NCBI GenBank assembly: GCA_003427395.1
Contig: BFEA01000284.1
Coordinates: forward strand, 540,237 to 566,415
DNA length: 26,179 nt
From: Chara braunii
Lineage: Eukaryota; Streptophyta; Charophyceae; Charales; Characeae
Direction of reading: 5' to 3'
Part shown: in pieces, positions 8,503 through 17,400 of the stretch
How the letters are laid out: each line of letters opens with the position of its first letter
Numbering within the stretch: the stretch's first letter is position 1
Notes under the pieces: model-generated
Database searches by the model: none
What the model saw: only the letters and a program-made list of their open reading frames with translations
What the model was told of the DNA's origin: nothing
Program-made: the position numbers and the translations under genes

Positions 8503-10455
8503 GAAGCAGTGCCAGAACTGTTGGCTACTTTGCTACCCTGGGAAGCGGAGGAGACCGGTGCTTGCCCCATCGTAGGCGGGATCTTTTCCGTCACCTTCTT
8601 GTTCTGGCACTTGAATTGGTTATGGCCATATTGGCCGCAACGAATACAAGTTGAGCGGGAGTAACGGTCTCTCCACACGTCCTCTGTAAGGCCCGCCTTC
8701 TCCCATGGAGGAGCATTGGGGTCCACTTGACTCCTAGACCAGGAGCCTCCGTGGCGTCTACCGGTCGCCTTACCTTTCTGCACAATGGCAGCGACGGCTC
8801 CAACCCCTGAAGCTTCTGCGCTGCCCGACTCTGACCGTACTCCCTTTTGGAAGTCATCGTCTAACTCTATGGTAGGACCATCGTTATCGACGAACATAAT
8901 GCACCCCTTAGCCTTCTAGTTAGGAGACAGTGTCTTCTTCCTACCGTCTGTAGTGGGTTGGTGCCCATGACCGATCTTTGCCTCTAGATCTAGAGCCTTC
9001 TTGCTAAACGAAGGAAAGTTGTGAACTTCGATCATGACCTCACGTGCCGACTGATTCCTGAGGTCTATGGGGAGACATCTCAGGTAAGTGGTAAGTAAGA
9101 CATGGGGATCATAACGCACTCCAGGTATACAGATCAGACGGTCAACGACATTTGTGGCATCCCCTTACTGACCTGAACTTTCTTGAGCTCAAGGTCAGGA
9201 TCGCATCGGTGGCCTTTTGAGCCTCATGCGGATCATGCCACCTTTCTTCCACCAGCTTAAGGAAATCATCCAGTTTTTGGGTGACTGCCCAAGCGCGGAA
9301 GTCATGACTATATCCCTGTAACTGCGCGTACCCACTTAACCACGTTGCTGCACTCCCCTCCAGATAGGAGGCAGCCACAGACACTTCCTCGTGAGGCAAG
9401 GTTAACTTGCACTTCACTGGCACGGACCTCAACCATGAGTCGAGGTCCTCACCCCTCTTATCTCTTGAGAAGGGTTTACGCGATGCAATGACAGTCTTGG
9501 GAACCCATTGTCCTTGTCCCGGTGCCTGCGCTACTCCAGGCTATGGACCCTGGGGTGCAGGCTGCTGCACTAGCTGCTGTTGGGGCTATGTATCCTCCGA
9601 CTATGCTGGCTGCGAGACGGCAGGCTGCCCTGTTACGGTAGTCTGCAACGGAGGTTGGGAGAACACTGTCTGTACAAGAATCTGTACACTAGGACCTGCT
9701 GCTAACCCGCCTGTCAAAGGCATACCCAAATGGGAAGCGGCCTGCACCGAAGCTGGAGAGACTGCAAATGGAGCTACTCTAGTTACCGGGGGGACAAAGG
9801 GAGGAGGTTGTACCACGGACCAGGCACCTGGCCCAGACGTTGATGGTGTGGTCTGAACTCGCCCGACCAGCACGACCATGTTCTGTTGAACATCCTGCAA
9901 GAGCGACGTGTGGTAGTCCTGCATCTCCACTACATCTAGCAAGGTTGTCCTCACGGTCCTTACATCGTCATCCATATTGGTCAGGTCCATCTCCTATAAC
10001 TCTCTAATGTCCGCTTGTCTCCGCTGCATCCTAGACCTTTGTCTGATCATTCTCTCTTTCTTTGCATGTATCTCATCTAATGCCTTTTGTAGCTGTGCCT
10101 CATGAGAGCTTGCTCGCTGTATGGCGACCTCCTCAGGAGTTAACACTAACTGTTGGCTTGCCATAACGCCAGCGGACTGACTCAGGGTCTGTGCGACCGT
10201 CGCCCCGACAGTTCTTGAACTACTGGCCTAGGAACTTCGCTGCGCAGCGGTGGTCATGGTTGCGGAAATAGCTGTCTCGCTTGCAAAGGCTGTGCTTGTC
10301 TCTACGTTCCTAGCCCTCCGCTGTTGTTTCTGCCTCTCCCTAAGCTGGCGGAATAGAAACCGGTCACCCTCTGGTCCTAAAGCTAAGTGGACCAATGGGC
10401 GTTTTGTCGAACGCAAGATCCGATCATCCGGGTCAGGGTCCTCCCTATCGCTCAT
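8481..10455 (-). pseudogene. Element I gag, broken
   Basis: Gag forms the virus-like particle and binds the RNA. I take the ATG at 10455, whose first residues (MSDREDPDPDDRILRS) match the start in element II. A Q/P-rich middle follows, then a capsid-like helical block (EEVSVAASYLEGSAATWL, RAWAVTQKLDDFLKLV). A CCHC zinc knuckle, CIRCGQYGHNQFKC, lies near 8620-8665. The frame ends at the TAG 8483-8481, shared with element II. TAG stops at 10230-10228, 9603-9601, 9588-9586 and 9543-9541 all stand where element II has Gln codons. Another TAG (near 8918) replaces a Trp codon. Small shifts occur near 9990-10020 and 9120-9180. Confidence 0.85.
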
Positions 10456-11648
10456 AAGTTACAAAACTATGCAATGTATGCACTAGGACTCACTCGGTTG
10501 CCTACCGCAGCGTAACACTCAGACCGATTTAAAATAAATAAAATAATTAATCGGTGGCAATGTCAGAGTATACACAATTGGGTCCAACAGGTAAGTCCAG
10601 ATTCCTACAAATGAGACTATCTTACTTGACTAGTCCGCAAATAAAAAGCAAATAAGCAGAAACAGTAAGTTCTACCTATGATGTCTGTCAGATGTTAATG
10701 GTTGTACATCTAATTAATCAAAATAAAAATAGAATTGTTTGGATGGTTGTTGGCAGAGTGCAATTGTTTTCGGACTTATCACCTGAAATCTACCCCTCCC
10801 TCAATTCTTTTTGAATGTCACTTGACGTCAGCGTTCCTGAGTAATCCAGATAGCGTGCGTGTCTAAAGGTGTGCACACGGCCCACCCCTGTGCCCCGAGT
10901 CAATGCTGAGCTGGCCAGCCTTGCACCATATTTACCCTCGCGTGCAGCGAGCCTTACACCGACCGATTGGCTGATCAAGAGGCAGTTTAAGGACGGCCCC
11001 CGAGGTCCTCAGGAATTATTTAATGTCGCAAACAGGACAACGATCACAACCAATGGAAGGTACCCCGCCAATATTTATTTATAGATGTCCAGTACTCGTC
11101 TCCCCTGTAGAGCTAGCCTGCCCCTCATGACCCATCTACAGCGCAGCAAGCAGACAAAGGACAAAGCAGCAAAGCATGCGTGCTCTACTCCCCGTGGGTT
11201 GGCATGGTGACCGTGACCCAGTGCTTCGTCTAGGGCCCTTCAGATGGCAACGCCCGCTCCTTCCAGATGCTCCACGTGAACAATGCCGACTCTCAAGGTT
11301 GAGCGCACTCGACTCCTCACATGAGAGGACTCTTAAGACAGAACACACCTCAAAATAGCTGCCCCCAACCACAGATATTCTCACCAGATGACCTGACGTC
11401 GATTGTGATGACCAATCATTGCTTCGGCACAACCAGCATTACACTGCCGTTCCACCGCAGCATCAATCGCACATCAGATAGTTCTCATCACACTGCGAAA
11501 CACCCAATATCACCTCATAGCCTTCCTGGCGATACCCCTCTCCACTTGGGTCGCCTGCTTGCCTTCTCCCTCCTCACGGCACACCATCCACGGTCGCTCA
11601 CCTAACTTCCCGTGTGCATGCACCGCATAAGCAGAAGACAAGCGCCAG

Positions 11649-11857
11649 AGGGCTAGGTGTTTATCTAGGTTTGGGAGGCTAGAATAGGTGATACTACATA
11701 GTTGTAATCTTGTTCTGCAGAAGAGGCAGTATCATTTTCATCATTTAGAATTGGTGTTTTTGGTTCGGTGTCTCCGGGCAGATTGTGAGGACCCCGGCCT
11801 CAATATTATCATTTGGAATATCAGCCTTGGGCACTGGGCCCGTTGTTAAAAAAAAAT

Positions 11858-11893
<36 letters not shown>

Positions 11894-11902
11894 TAAATAA
11901 AT
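11649..11902 (+). mobile_element. 254-bp A-tailed insertion in the element I leader; possible chimeric retroposon
   Basis: Element II runs straight from AAGCGCCAG to ATTAGCGCA, so this block was added to element I. Its first 97 bp (11649-11745) match, inverted, the 3' end of the large insertion at 2410-2506. The next 100 bp resemble the dispersed repeat at about 1040-1098 (CACTGGGCCCG module). The block ends in an A-rich tail passing into (AAAT)n at 11848-11902. Two modules joined before one tail suggest template switching or readthrough into a downstream repeat. Target duplication is not clear. Confidence 0.7.
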
Positions 11903-11919
11903 TAGCGCAACGTACCACA

Positions 11920-11931
11920 GCTCCGATACCA
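11920..11931 (-). other. Primer binding site of element I (tRNA-iMet type)
   Basis: The minus strand reads TGGTATCGGAGC, 11 of 12 bases identical to TGGTATCAGAGC, the common complement of the plant initiator tRNA-Met 3' end. It starts 3 nt inside the 5' LTR edge, as in element II. Confidence 0.8.
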
Positions 11932-11934
11932 AAA

Positions 11935-12862
11935 TGCAAGGAAAATGAGCGATAGCGAATTCCAGAAACCAAGCAGCATCATACACATGAAACCAGATAG
12001 TCTTGACCTCGAACCAAAAGCAGAATTGCAACTCGAGTTCCACCAAATAAGAGCACAGCAAAAGCTTACAAGTGACAATGCTGGAATAGTCTCATCATCA
12101 TCAACAATGAACCAATGTCGAATTCCTATCTGGCGCTCAGCGCCCAGACTACGAATGGCAGATCCTACCTAGCCTATCTACAAAGCCGCTGGTGACGTCA
12201 ACAGCTTCCCAAAGTACGAGCAGATCTCGGCCAACGCCGTTCGCCTCCAGCACCAGGTATGTCTCAGGCTTCACTCACAACCTCATCCCCCACACAGATG
12301 CCACGTGCACCCAAGGACCACCATGCGCCCCATCCAGCATCTTGCAGGCCAGCTTGGTTACGGCTGCCTGCGTGTGCCCTGCTCGCCCGTGAGCGTGTGG
12401 GCGCTTGCCTGCCGATAGCGCAGCAGCGCTTGCGCAGCATGTAGCAAGTGCCCGAATGTCCAATGCGGAGGCAGGCACTTTCTTTTATCAAAGTGGCCTG
12501 CCTGCTGCGCGCTGCCTGGCTGCGCTGGGACCCTGCCCAGAAGCTTCCGGTAGGCCCCAAGTGCTGAGCCCCTGACCCTGGGAATCAGACACAGGGCCTG
12601 GGGTGGTTACCCATGTCCAACTGCCAGCGGCCTGTGTTCAGTCCATGCCCCGTGTCTGGCCCAGGGCCTGCCTCAGATTCATTTGACGGGCAGGGCCTGG
12701 GCTCACTCAACCAACTGGCGCTGTGCAACTGCCTGAATTTCTCAGCTGCGTTCAACCCAGCAAAATAGGCCTCTCGTGCCTTGTCAGGCCCGCCTTCACT
12801 TAGGACGGCCGTTCTGGCTGAAACAGGGCCCAGTAGGGCTTACGGAGGCCTTGAGCCTCACA
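11935..12862 (-). repeat. LTR B (5' LTR of element I)
   Basis: About 928 bp, homologous to LTR A over its whole length. On the minus strand it starts TGTGAGGC and ends CTTGCA, so the TG and CA ends are intact. A DNA-level TATA candidate (GATAAAAG, near 12480-12492) occupies the same place as ATATAG in LTR D. Confidence 0.92.
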
Positions 12863-13440
12863 AGAAGAAGAAGCGGAAAACAAAAACTCCTTCTCTCCTT
12901 TTTTTTTTAATAGCAAAAGCCGGCCTTGGTCCATTAGAGGAGGTGGTGAGAGCACACCGCTCTAGTGGCTTTCGCCGGCTGCTCCAATCTGTTGGTGGGG
13001 AGCAGCACTTGCTGGAAACCGGGTCCAGCATCCCTTGTATACAATCCCTCCAGAAAGCATTCCTCTTTTTTTTTTCGACAAAGGTGCCTCCTGTTTCTAT
13101 TTGCTGGATGTTGTGACCAATCCTAGCTTTTTTCCTCTTCCTCTTTTCTTTCTTTTGAAGAATTCATGTCCCTTCCATTCTGAGGAGCAGCAGTCTGCCT
13201 CACCACCACTGGCAGGAACAAAAAATTTACGCACATACGCTTCCCCCCATCACGGCTGAGGGAACCGTGGTCGCTGCTACCTGAACCATCAGCAGACAGC
13301 TTCCCTAGCATGTAAGCACACGCTATCAGCATTGATTGCTTCCGAAATGGAAGGATTAACCTGGTAGACAAAAGCAGCCGGTGATATACAGAAGGCCTAG
13401 GAAGAGCTAGGAGGGATGGTCATTAACAGCAAAACTGCAG
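12863..13440. other. Spacer with inverted copy of the left-flank repeat
   Basis: The AGAA target duplication and (GAA)n open this stretch. About 12975-13030 (GCTCCAATCTG, GTGGGGAGCA, CACTTGCTGG, AACCGGGTCCA) is a diverged reverse complement of the repeat at 1090-1185. T-runs at 12899-12909 and 13066-13076 may be A-tails of minus-strand retroposons. The remainder shows no supported gene; the small minus-strand frame at 13123-13371 has no recognisable domain. Confidence 0.55.
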
Positions 13441-13449
13441 TGCAGCCAA

Positions 13450-13515
13450 TGAGCTCAGTGGGTAGAGCACCGGTTGGAAATGTGCATTGTGGCTTGAGGT
13501 TGTGGGTTCAGAACC
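13450..13515 (+). ncRNA. tRNA-like pol III promoter (A and B boxes), SINE head or tRNA relic
   Basis: TGAGCTCAGTGGGTAGAGC (13450-13468) is very close to a tRNA A box with a perfect 4-bp D stem (GCTC and GAGC). GGTTCAGAACC (13505-13515) matches the B box GGTTCGANNCC except at one or two bases, and it falls 55 nt downstream, within the tRNA range. The anticodon arm, T stem and acceptor do not pair well, so it is not a functional tRNA. It is either a tRNA-derived SINE head or a decayed tRNA. A matching A-tail is not obvious nearby. Confidence 0.55.
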
Positions 13516-13540
13516 CTGCAGCCTCGTACATGGACACCAG

Positions 13541-13864
13541 CAGGCGTTGCCCGATGCATGGCTGTACACAGTAATCCCTTGGGTTGGTGCACGGTAAGGA
13601 TTACAGACACTGCCTGCACCGCCCAAGGATTTAGTCCAGGATTGTTGTATGTCAGGGCTTGACTACGGGCGAGTTGCCTGAGGACATTGGCCATAGGGTG
13701 TTTTGATGATCTCCTCAGTCTGGCATATCGGACATTGGTACCATTTGAGACTGTAGCATGTATGGTTGAGCACAACTGTTACATAATGAGGAGCGTGGGC
13801 TTGAGTCTGGCTTCGGAGTTTGCCGGGGAGTTTCTAGCACAGATCACTAATACACAGAATTACA
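13541..13864. other. No feature recognised
   Basis: This could be the body of a SINE following the A and B boxes. I see no conserved motif, tail or coding domain that would prove it. Confidence 0.4.
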
Positions 13865-14072
13865 AAACTCTTACAGATATACAGCCTACGGGCACATACA
13901 CATAGCCTACTGGCACACACATAGCTTACAGGCACACACACACAGCCTACAGGCACACATACATAGCCTATGGACACACACACGGCCTACGGCCACATAC
14001 ACAGCCTATGGGCACACACACAGCCAATTGGCATGCACGTAGCCGATGAGCACATACATAGCTGACGGGCAC
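13865..14072. repeat. Minisatellite, about 20-24 bp unit, nine to ten copies
   Basis: The core AGCCTACGGGCACA recurs with substitutions (AGCCTACTGGCACA, AGCTTACAGGCACA, AGCCTATGGGCACA, AGCCAATTGGCATG, AGCCGATGAGCACA). The cores are joined by CA- or CATA-rich linkers of varying length. Copies become more diverged toward the right end. Confidence 0.9.
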
Positions 14073-14080
14073 AATTACAA

Positions 14081-14552
14081 TCACAGGGGGGGTATCCAGC
14101 TCCTGCTAGGGGTGTCATAAACTTGATCTGGGCTTTGGGGGCCTATCAGATATGGTCAGTGATATGCTCAGTAGGGTTAGGATATCACGTGGGGGCCGAT
14201 GAAAACACTGCTTGAGCCTGGCGTCTGAAGTACCGGTGTGACAAGGCTTGCCAGATCATGCTTCAACTGGGGCTGGGTGGGGTTCTGCCTAGCCGTGGTG
14301 CCTATACCTGCTGTCCAGTCCAAGTCACCCTCTGGGATGGTGAGGTGATAGTCCTGAGTGATTAACACTGATGTAGGATAGTGGGAATAGGGGGTGCGCT
14401 AAAAGAATTGACGAGAGGATGGTTAGGGAGGTGTCTCACAAAAAATTGCCAGGGTAACCAATGGCTGACTGATGACTGCAACCACCGTGTATGCCTGGAA
14501 TCCGGCCTCTACAACAACCTGGGCTTAAAAAAATAAAAAAAATAAAAAAAAA
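14081..14552 (+). other. Unassigned DNA ending in an A-rich tract
   Basis: No gene is seen. The A-rich tract 14527-14552 (A-runs broken by T) follows AATCCGGCCTC and resembles the tails at 11848 and 1200. A retroposon may therefore end here; its start is not defined. Confidence 0.4.
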
Positions 14553-14670
14553 GTGGAACTGCTACCCCCCACTATAGCAGCACTGTCATTCTAACTGATT
14601 CACAGAAAAGGAAGAAGCCCCACGTCCTCGGTGTGTTTCACCCACTCTCAATCTTCTCCCTTCCTTTGAG

Positions 14671-14922
14671 AAACCTATAAATCCTAGACCTCACCCCACC
14701 ACATGTCTCATGCATGAAAATAGCGAGGAGTCAAGGACGCGTGGCCAGCAAGTAGCAAGCCACTACCAATTGCATTCACATAGAACAGAGTGGGCCAACT
14801 GCCCAATCAATGTGAAGAGTCAAAGAAACTCAAAGGTAACCCCACTTCCAGACCAAGCGTTGCTTAACGCCATAGCCTGAGTATGGCATCACCCACCTGC
14901 CCCCAAACCTATAAATCCTAGA
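14671..14922 (+). promoter_or_regulatory. Duplicated TATA-type core, 18-bp exact repeat 234 bp apart
   Basis: AAACCTATAAATCCTAGA occurs at 14671-14688 and 14905-14922. Each is followed by similar sequence (CCCCA, then AC-GTCTCA) over about 20 bp. CTATAAAT is a good plant TATA box. No coding frame follows within 400 bp, so this may be a duplicated promoter of a non-coding transcript or of a mobile element. The rest of 14553-15324 shows no gene. Confidence 0.4.
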
Positions 14923-15320
14923 AATCGCCCCAGTGCACGTCTCAGCCAATCCATCCTCATTTCCATGGATAGTCTGTCGATCAACTTTCACTGCCCCTCT
15001 ATCCCTTCAGGATAGACAGGGAGAATGAAAACCCATCTTAGGTCACAAACACACTGTCAGGTCTTTCTGCCCCCGACCCCATTCTAATTAAGTGGAGACG
15101 GCTGTGAGGACAAGATACTTCTTCTTCACTATAGTTCCTAGAATTTTTTGAGAAAAACTGGTGTGGGGAACCTTTTGGGCTTGGGATGCTCGAAACACTA
15201 CAGTATTAGTACTGCTATTTATCTATTTAGGTGCACTACGTTTTCTGTTCTTTTCTGCAGTTGTAGCTTCTCTTTTTGTTTGTACAGTACTATAGGTCTC
15301 ATAAATATGCCAACAAATGG

Positions 15321-15324
15321 CAAC
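15321..15324. repeat. Left target-site duplication of element II (CAAC)
   Basis: CAAC immediately before LTR C is repeated immediately after LTR D (23941-23944). The flanking bases differ, so the duplication is 4 bp, the same length as for element I. Confidence 0.7.
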
Positions 15325-16036
15325 TGCAAGGAAGATGAGCAATAGCGAACTTCAGCAATCAAACAGCATCATACACATGAGACCAGATAGTCGTGACCTC
15401 GAACCAATAGCAGAATTGCATCACGAGTTTCACCAAATAAGAGCACACCAAAAGCTCATAATTGACAATGTTGGAATAGTCTCATCATCATCAACGAAGA
15501 ACCCATGTTGATATCCTATCTGGCGCTCGGCTCCCAGACTACGAATGACAGATCCTATCTAGCCTAGACTACAATGCCGCTGATGACGTCAACAGCTTCC
15601 CAAGTACGAGCAGATCTTGGCCAATAATGCATGCGTCAAGCACCAGGTATGTCTCTCGTATCACTCACAACCTCGTTCCCCAACTCACAGATGCCACTTG
15701 CACCCAAGGACCACCATGTGCCCCATCCAGCATACAGCAGCGCAGCTCGGCTATGGCTGCCTGCTCCTTCCAGCTCGCCCGTGAGCGCGTGAGCGCTGGC
15801 CAGCGAGAGCGCAGCAGCGCTTGCGCACAATGCAGCCAGTGCCCGAATGTCCAATGCGTGGGCAGGCCCTCCCTATATCGAAGTGGCCTGCTGCTGCGTG
15901 CTGTGCTGCGGTACTGGGCCCCGGCCCAGAAGCTTCCGGTAGGCCCAGGGAGGCTGAGCCTCAGTCCAAACGAATCAGGTCCAGGGCCACCGACAGTTAC
16001 CTGTGCCCAACTACCCACAGTCTGAGTTGGGTCCAT
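15325..16036 (-). repeat. LTR C (3' LTR of element II), truncated
   Basis: 712 bp align with the first part of LTR D. After GGGTCCAT the sequence jumps directly into pol-proximal DNA, so about 224 bp of LTR (the counterpart of 23717-23940) and the polypurine tract are missing. The TCCAT at the junction fits a deletion between short direct repeats. Its right end, U3 in element orientation, is therefore incomplete. Confidence 0.9.
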
Positions 16037-16059
16037 ACTTCGCTAGTCCTCTGAGAAGT

Positions 16060-17400
16060 TCAGTCTTCGATAATCTGGCGCTTTCCCTTCTGCAGAGACT
16101 TTTCATATTGGGTCACAACCTGAGGAGCGGTCTGCATCAGTTCCTCCCTGGTAAACCATCGGTCCTCCTTTGGATCAGTGTGATGTCTGAACCGAACTCT
16201 ATTCTGTAGCTTCGGTTTTGGAGGACGTCCCCTGCCTGCCGGTCTTGGAACTGGCATCTCCTTGCGATCAACGATGTCATCGATGCCGACCTCTCCATCC
16301 ATGGTTGGGGGCAGCATAGTGCGACGAGAGGGAAACTGATCAGTTTCTCCGAACGGTGCAAGCTTAGAGGGTGAAAAACAGGGTAAGTGCGAAGGTGTCC
16401 AGGGATCCGAATGACATAGGAGGGTCCGTCTGGTTCGTCCCCAACTACATCCAAAACCTCCCATGGCCCAAAGTACTGTGGCATGAGCTTACGGGAAATA
16501 CCGTGCTCCTGTCCTAGTTCGGAAGCCTTGACCTAGACCCTGTCCCCTACCTGAAACGTAGATGGGCGACGGTGCTTGTTCTCAGATTCGATCATCGCTG
16601 CTTGTGCTTTTGTGCTTCTGATCTACTGCCTGCTGCATATGACTCTCATATCTGTAGGCGAATTCCAAAGTTCCTGGAGCTGCAGTAGGCTGGTTCTCAG
16701 GTAGCAGAAAATCAAGTGTGAGTCTGGGTTTGAACGTTAGTAGTAGGCTGTTAGGACTTACTCCCGTGGCACTATGAACTGCGTTGTTGTACAGGCTGGC
16801 GATGAGAGCAAGCTTCTCATCCACTTGATTAGGCTTAATGTAATGCCTTAGCAAGTGTTGAACAGCGTGGTTCATCTGCTCTGCCTGTCCATTTGCCTCC
16901 GGATGGTTTCCAGATGTCATCTGCAGCTGCGTTCCTTGCTCGGCAGCTGCGACCTTCCACAGTTCACTGGTGAATCGGACATCCATGTCGCTGATTATAG
17001 ACTTCGGCAGGCCAAAGTCTCTAACCCAGTTTTCCTTCAATAGCTTGATAACGTACTTGGTCTTTACTGTTTCTGGCATGGCCACTAACCTAGCATACTT
17101 ACTAAATCTATCCACAATGACGTAGATGTACCTCATGCCACTCTTGCTGGTGACCAGCGTATCCATGAAGTCCATGGACAGGCTTTCATCAGGCCTCCGG
17201 AATGGGAAGGGGTTTGAGCAGCCCAAGAGGAGCCTGTGTCCGGGGCTTGTCACGTTGACAAACTTGACAAGTCTCGACATACAGTTTGGCATCTCTCATC
17301 ATTGTGGGCCACCAGAACCGCTGCAACAGATTGGTTGCAGTCTTCTTGAAACCAAAATGTCCGGTGGCATCATGACTCTCACGTAGAAATAAACTACGCA
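16060..17400 (-). pseudogene. Element II integrase with chromodomain-like tail, broken
   Basis: The HHCC finger is complete: the two His of SHDATGHFG and the two Cys of CQVCQ (about 17380-17260). The core has MDFMD, then SDMDVRF (usually SDRD), and HPEANGQAEQ for the Glu, in a frame running from about 17240 to 16582. Shifts near 17205, 16600 and 16420 move between frames. The GPY/F-like block PQYFGPWEVLDVV, the IRIPGHLRTYPVFH motif and the tail GRGRPPKPKLQ with RVRFRHHTDPKEDRWF follow. The TGA at 16062-16060 is about 24 bp before the truncated LTR. Layout of the tail suggests a diverged chromodomain, which in chromoviruses steers integration to particular chromatin. Confidence 0.88.

Larger units (their letters stand above)
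10456..11934 (-). other. Element I leader (5' untranslated region)
   Basis: The non-coding leader between the primer site and gag is about 1.2 kb once the insertion at 11649-11902 is removed. Much of it aligns with 21721-22988 of element II, including the TTGGGTCCAACAGGTAAGT block (10576 on), the ATCAAAATAAAAATAGAAT block and the TTATTTATAGA block near 11075-11085. No long frame is shared. Leaders usually carry packaging signals; none is identified. Confidence 0.75.
1227..12862 (-). mobile_element. Element I: degenerate Ty3/gypsy LTR retrotransposon
   Basis: Read on the minus strand the order is 5' LTR (11935-12862), iMet-type primer site, long leader, gag, protease, RT, RNase H, integrase, chromodomain-like tail, polypurine tract, 3' LTR (1227-2169). 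RT before integrase places it in Ty3/gypsy (Metaviridae). Removing the two nested insertions (2381-5047 and 11649-11902) gives about 8.7 kb, which agrees with element II. By hand count the LTRs differ at about 22 of the first 370 positions (about 6%), so this is the older copy. It is non-functional: gag carries at least four TAG stops, pol has several frameshifts and stops, and the tail is split by an insertion. Whether the (GAA)n target was part of an older retroposon tail is inference. Confidence 0.93.

Noticed and set aside
9407-9856. Plus-strand Cys/Gly-rich frame of 149 codons
   Set aside because: Antisense shadow of the Gln/Pro-rich part of gag; Cys codons arise from the complement of CAG-rich DNA.
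2410-11745. Terminal inverted repeats of one 9.3-kb DNA transposon
   Set aside because: The interval starts inside an insertion in pol and ends inside a separate insertion in the leader. Both have their own A-tails, and no transposase or matching target duplication is seen.
11745-11972. Minus-strand frame over the leader insertion and LTR edge
   Set aside because: It runs through the (AAAT)n tail as Tyr/Phe/Ile repeats and crosses the insertion border, so it is not a gene.
13450-13520. Functional tRNA gene
   Set aside because: A and B boxes are good, but anticodon, T and acceptor stems do not pair.
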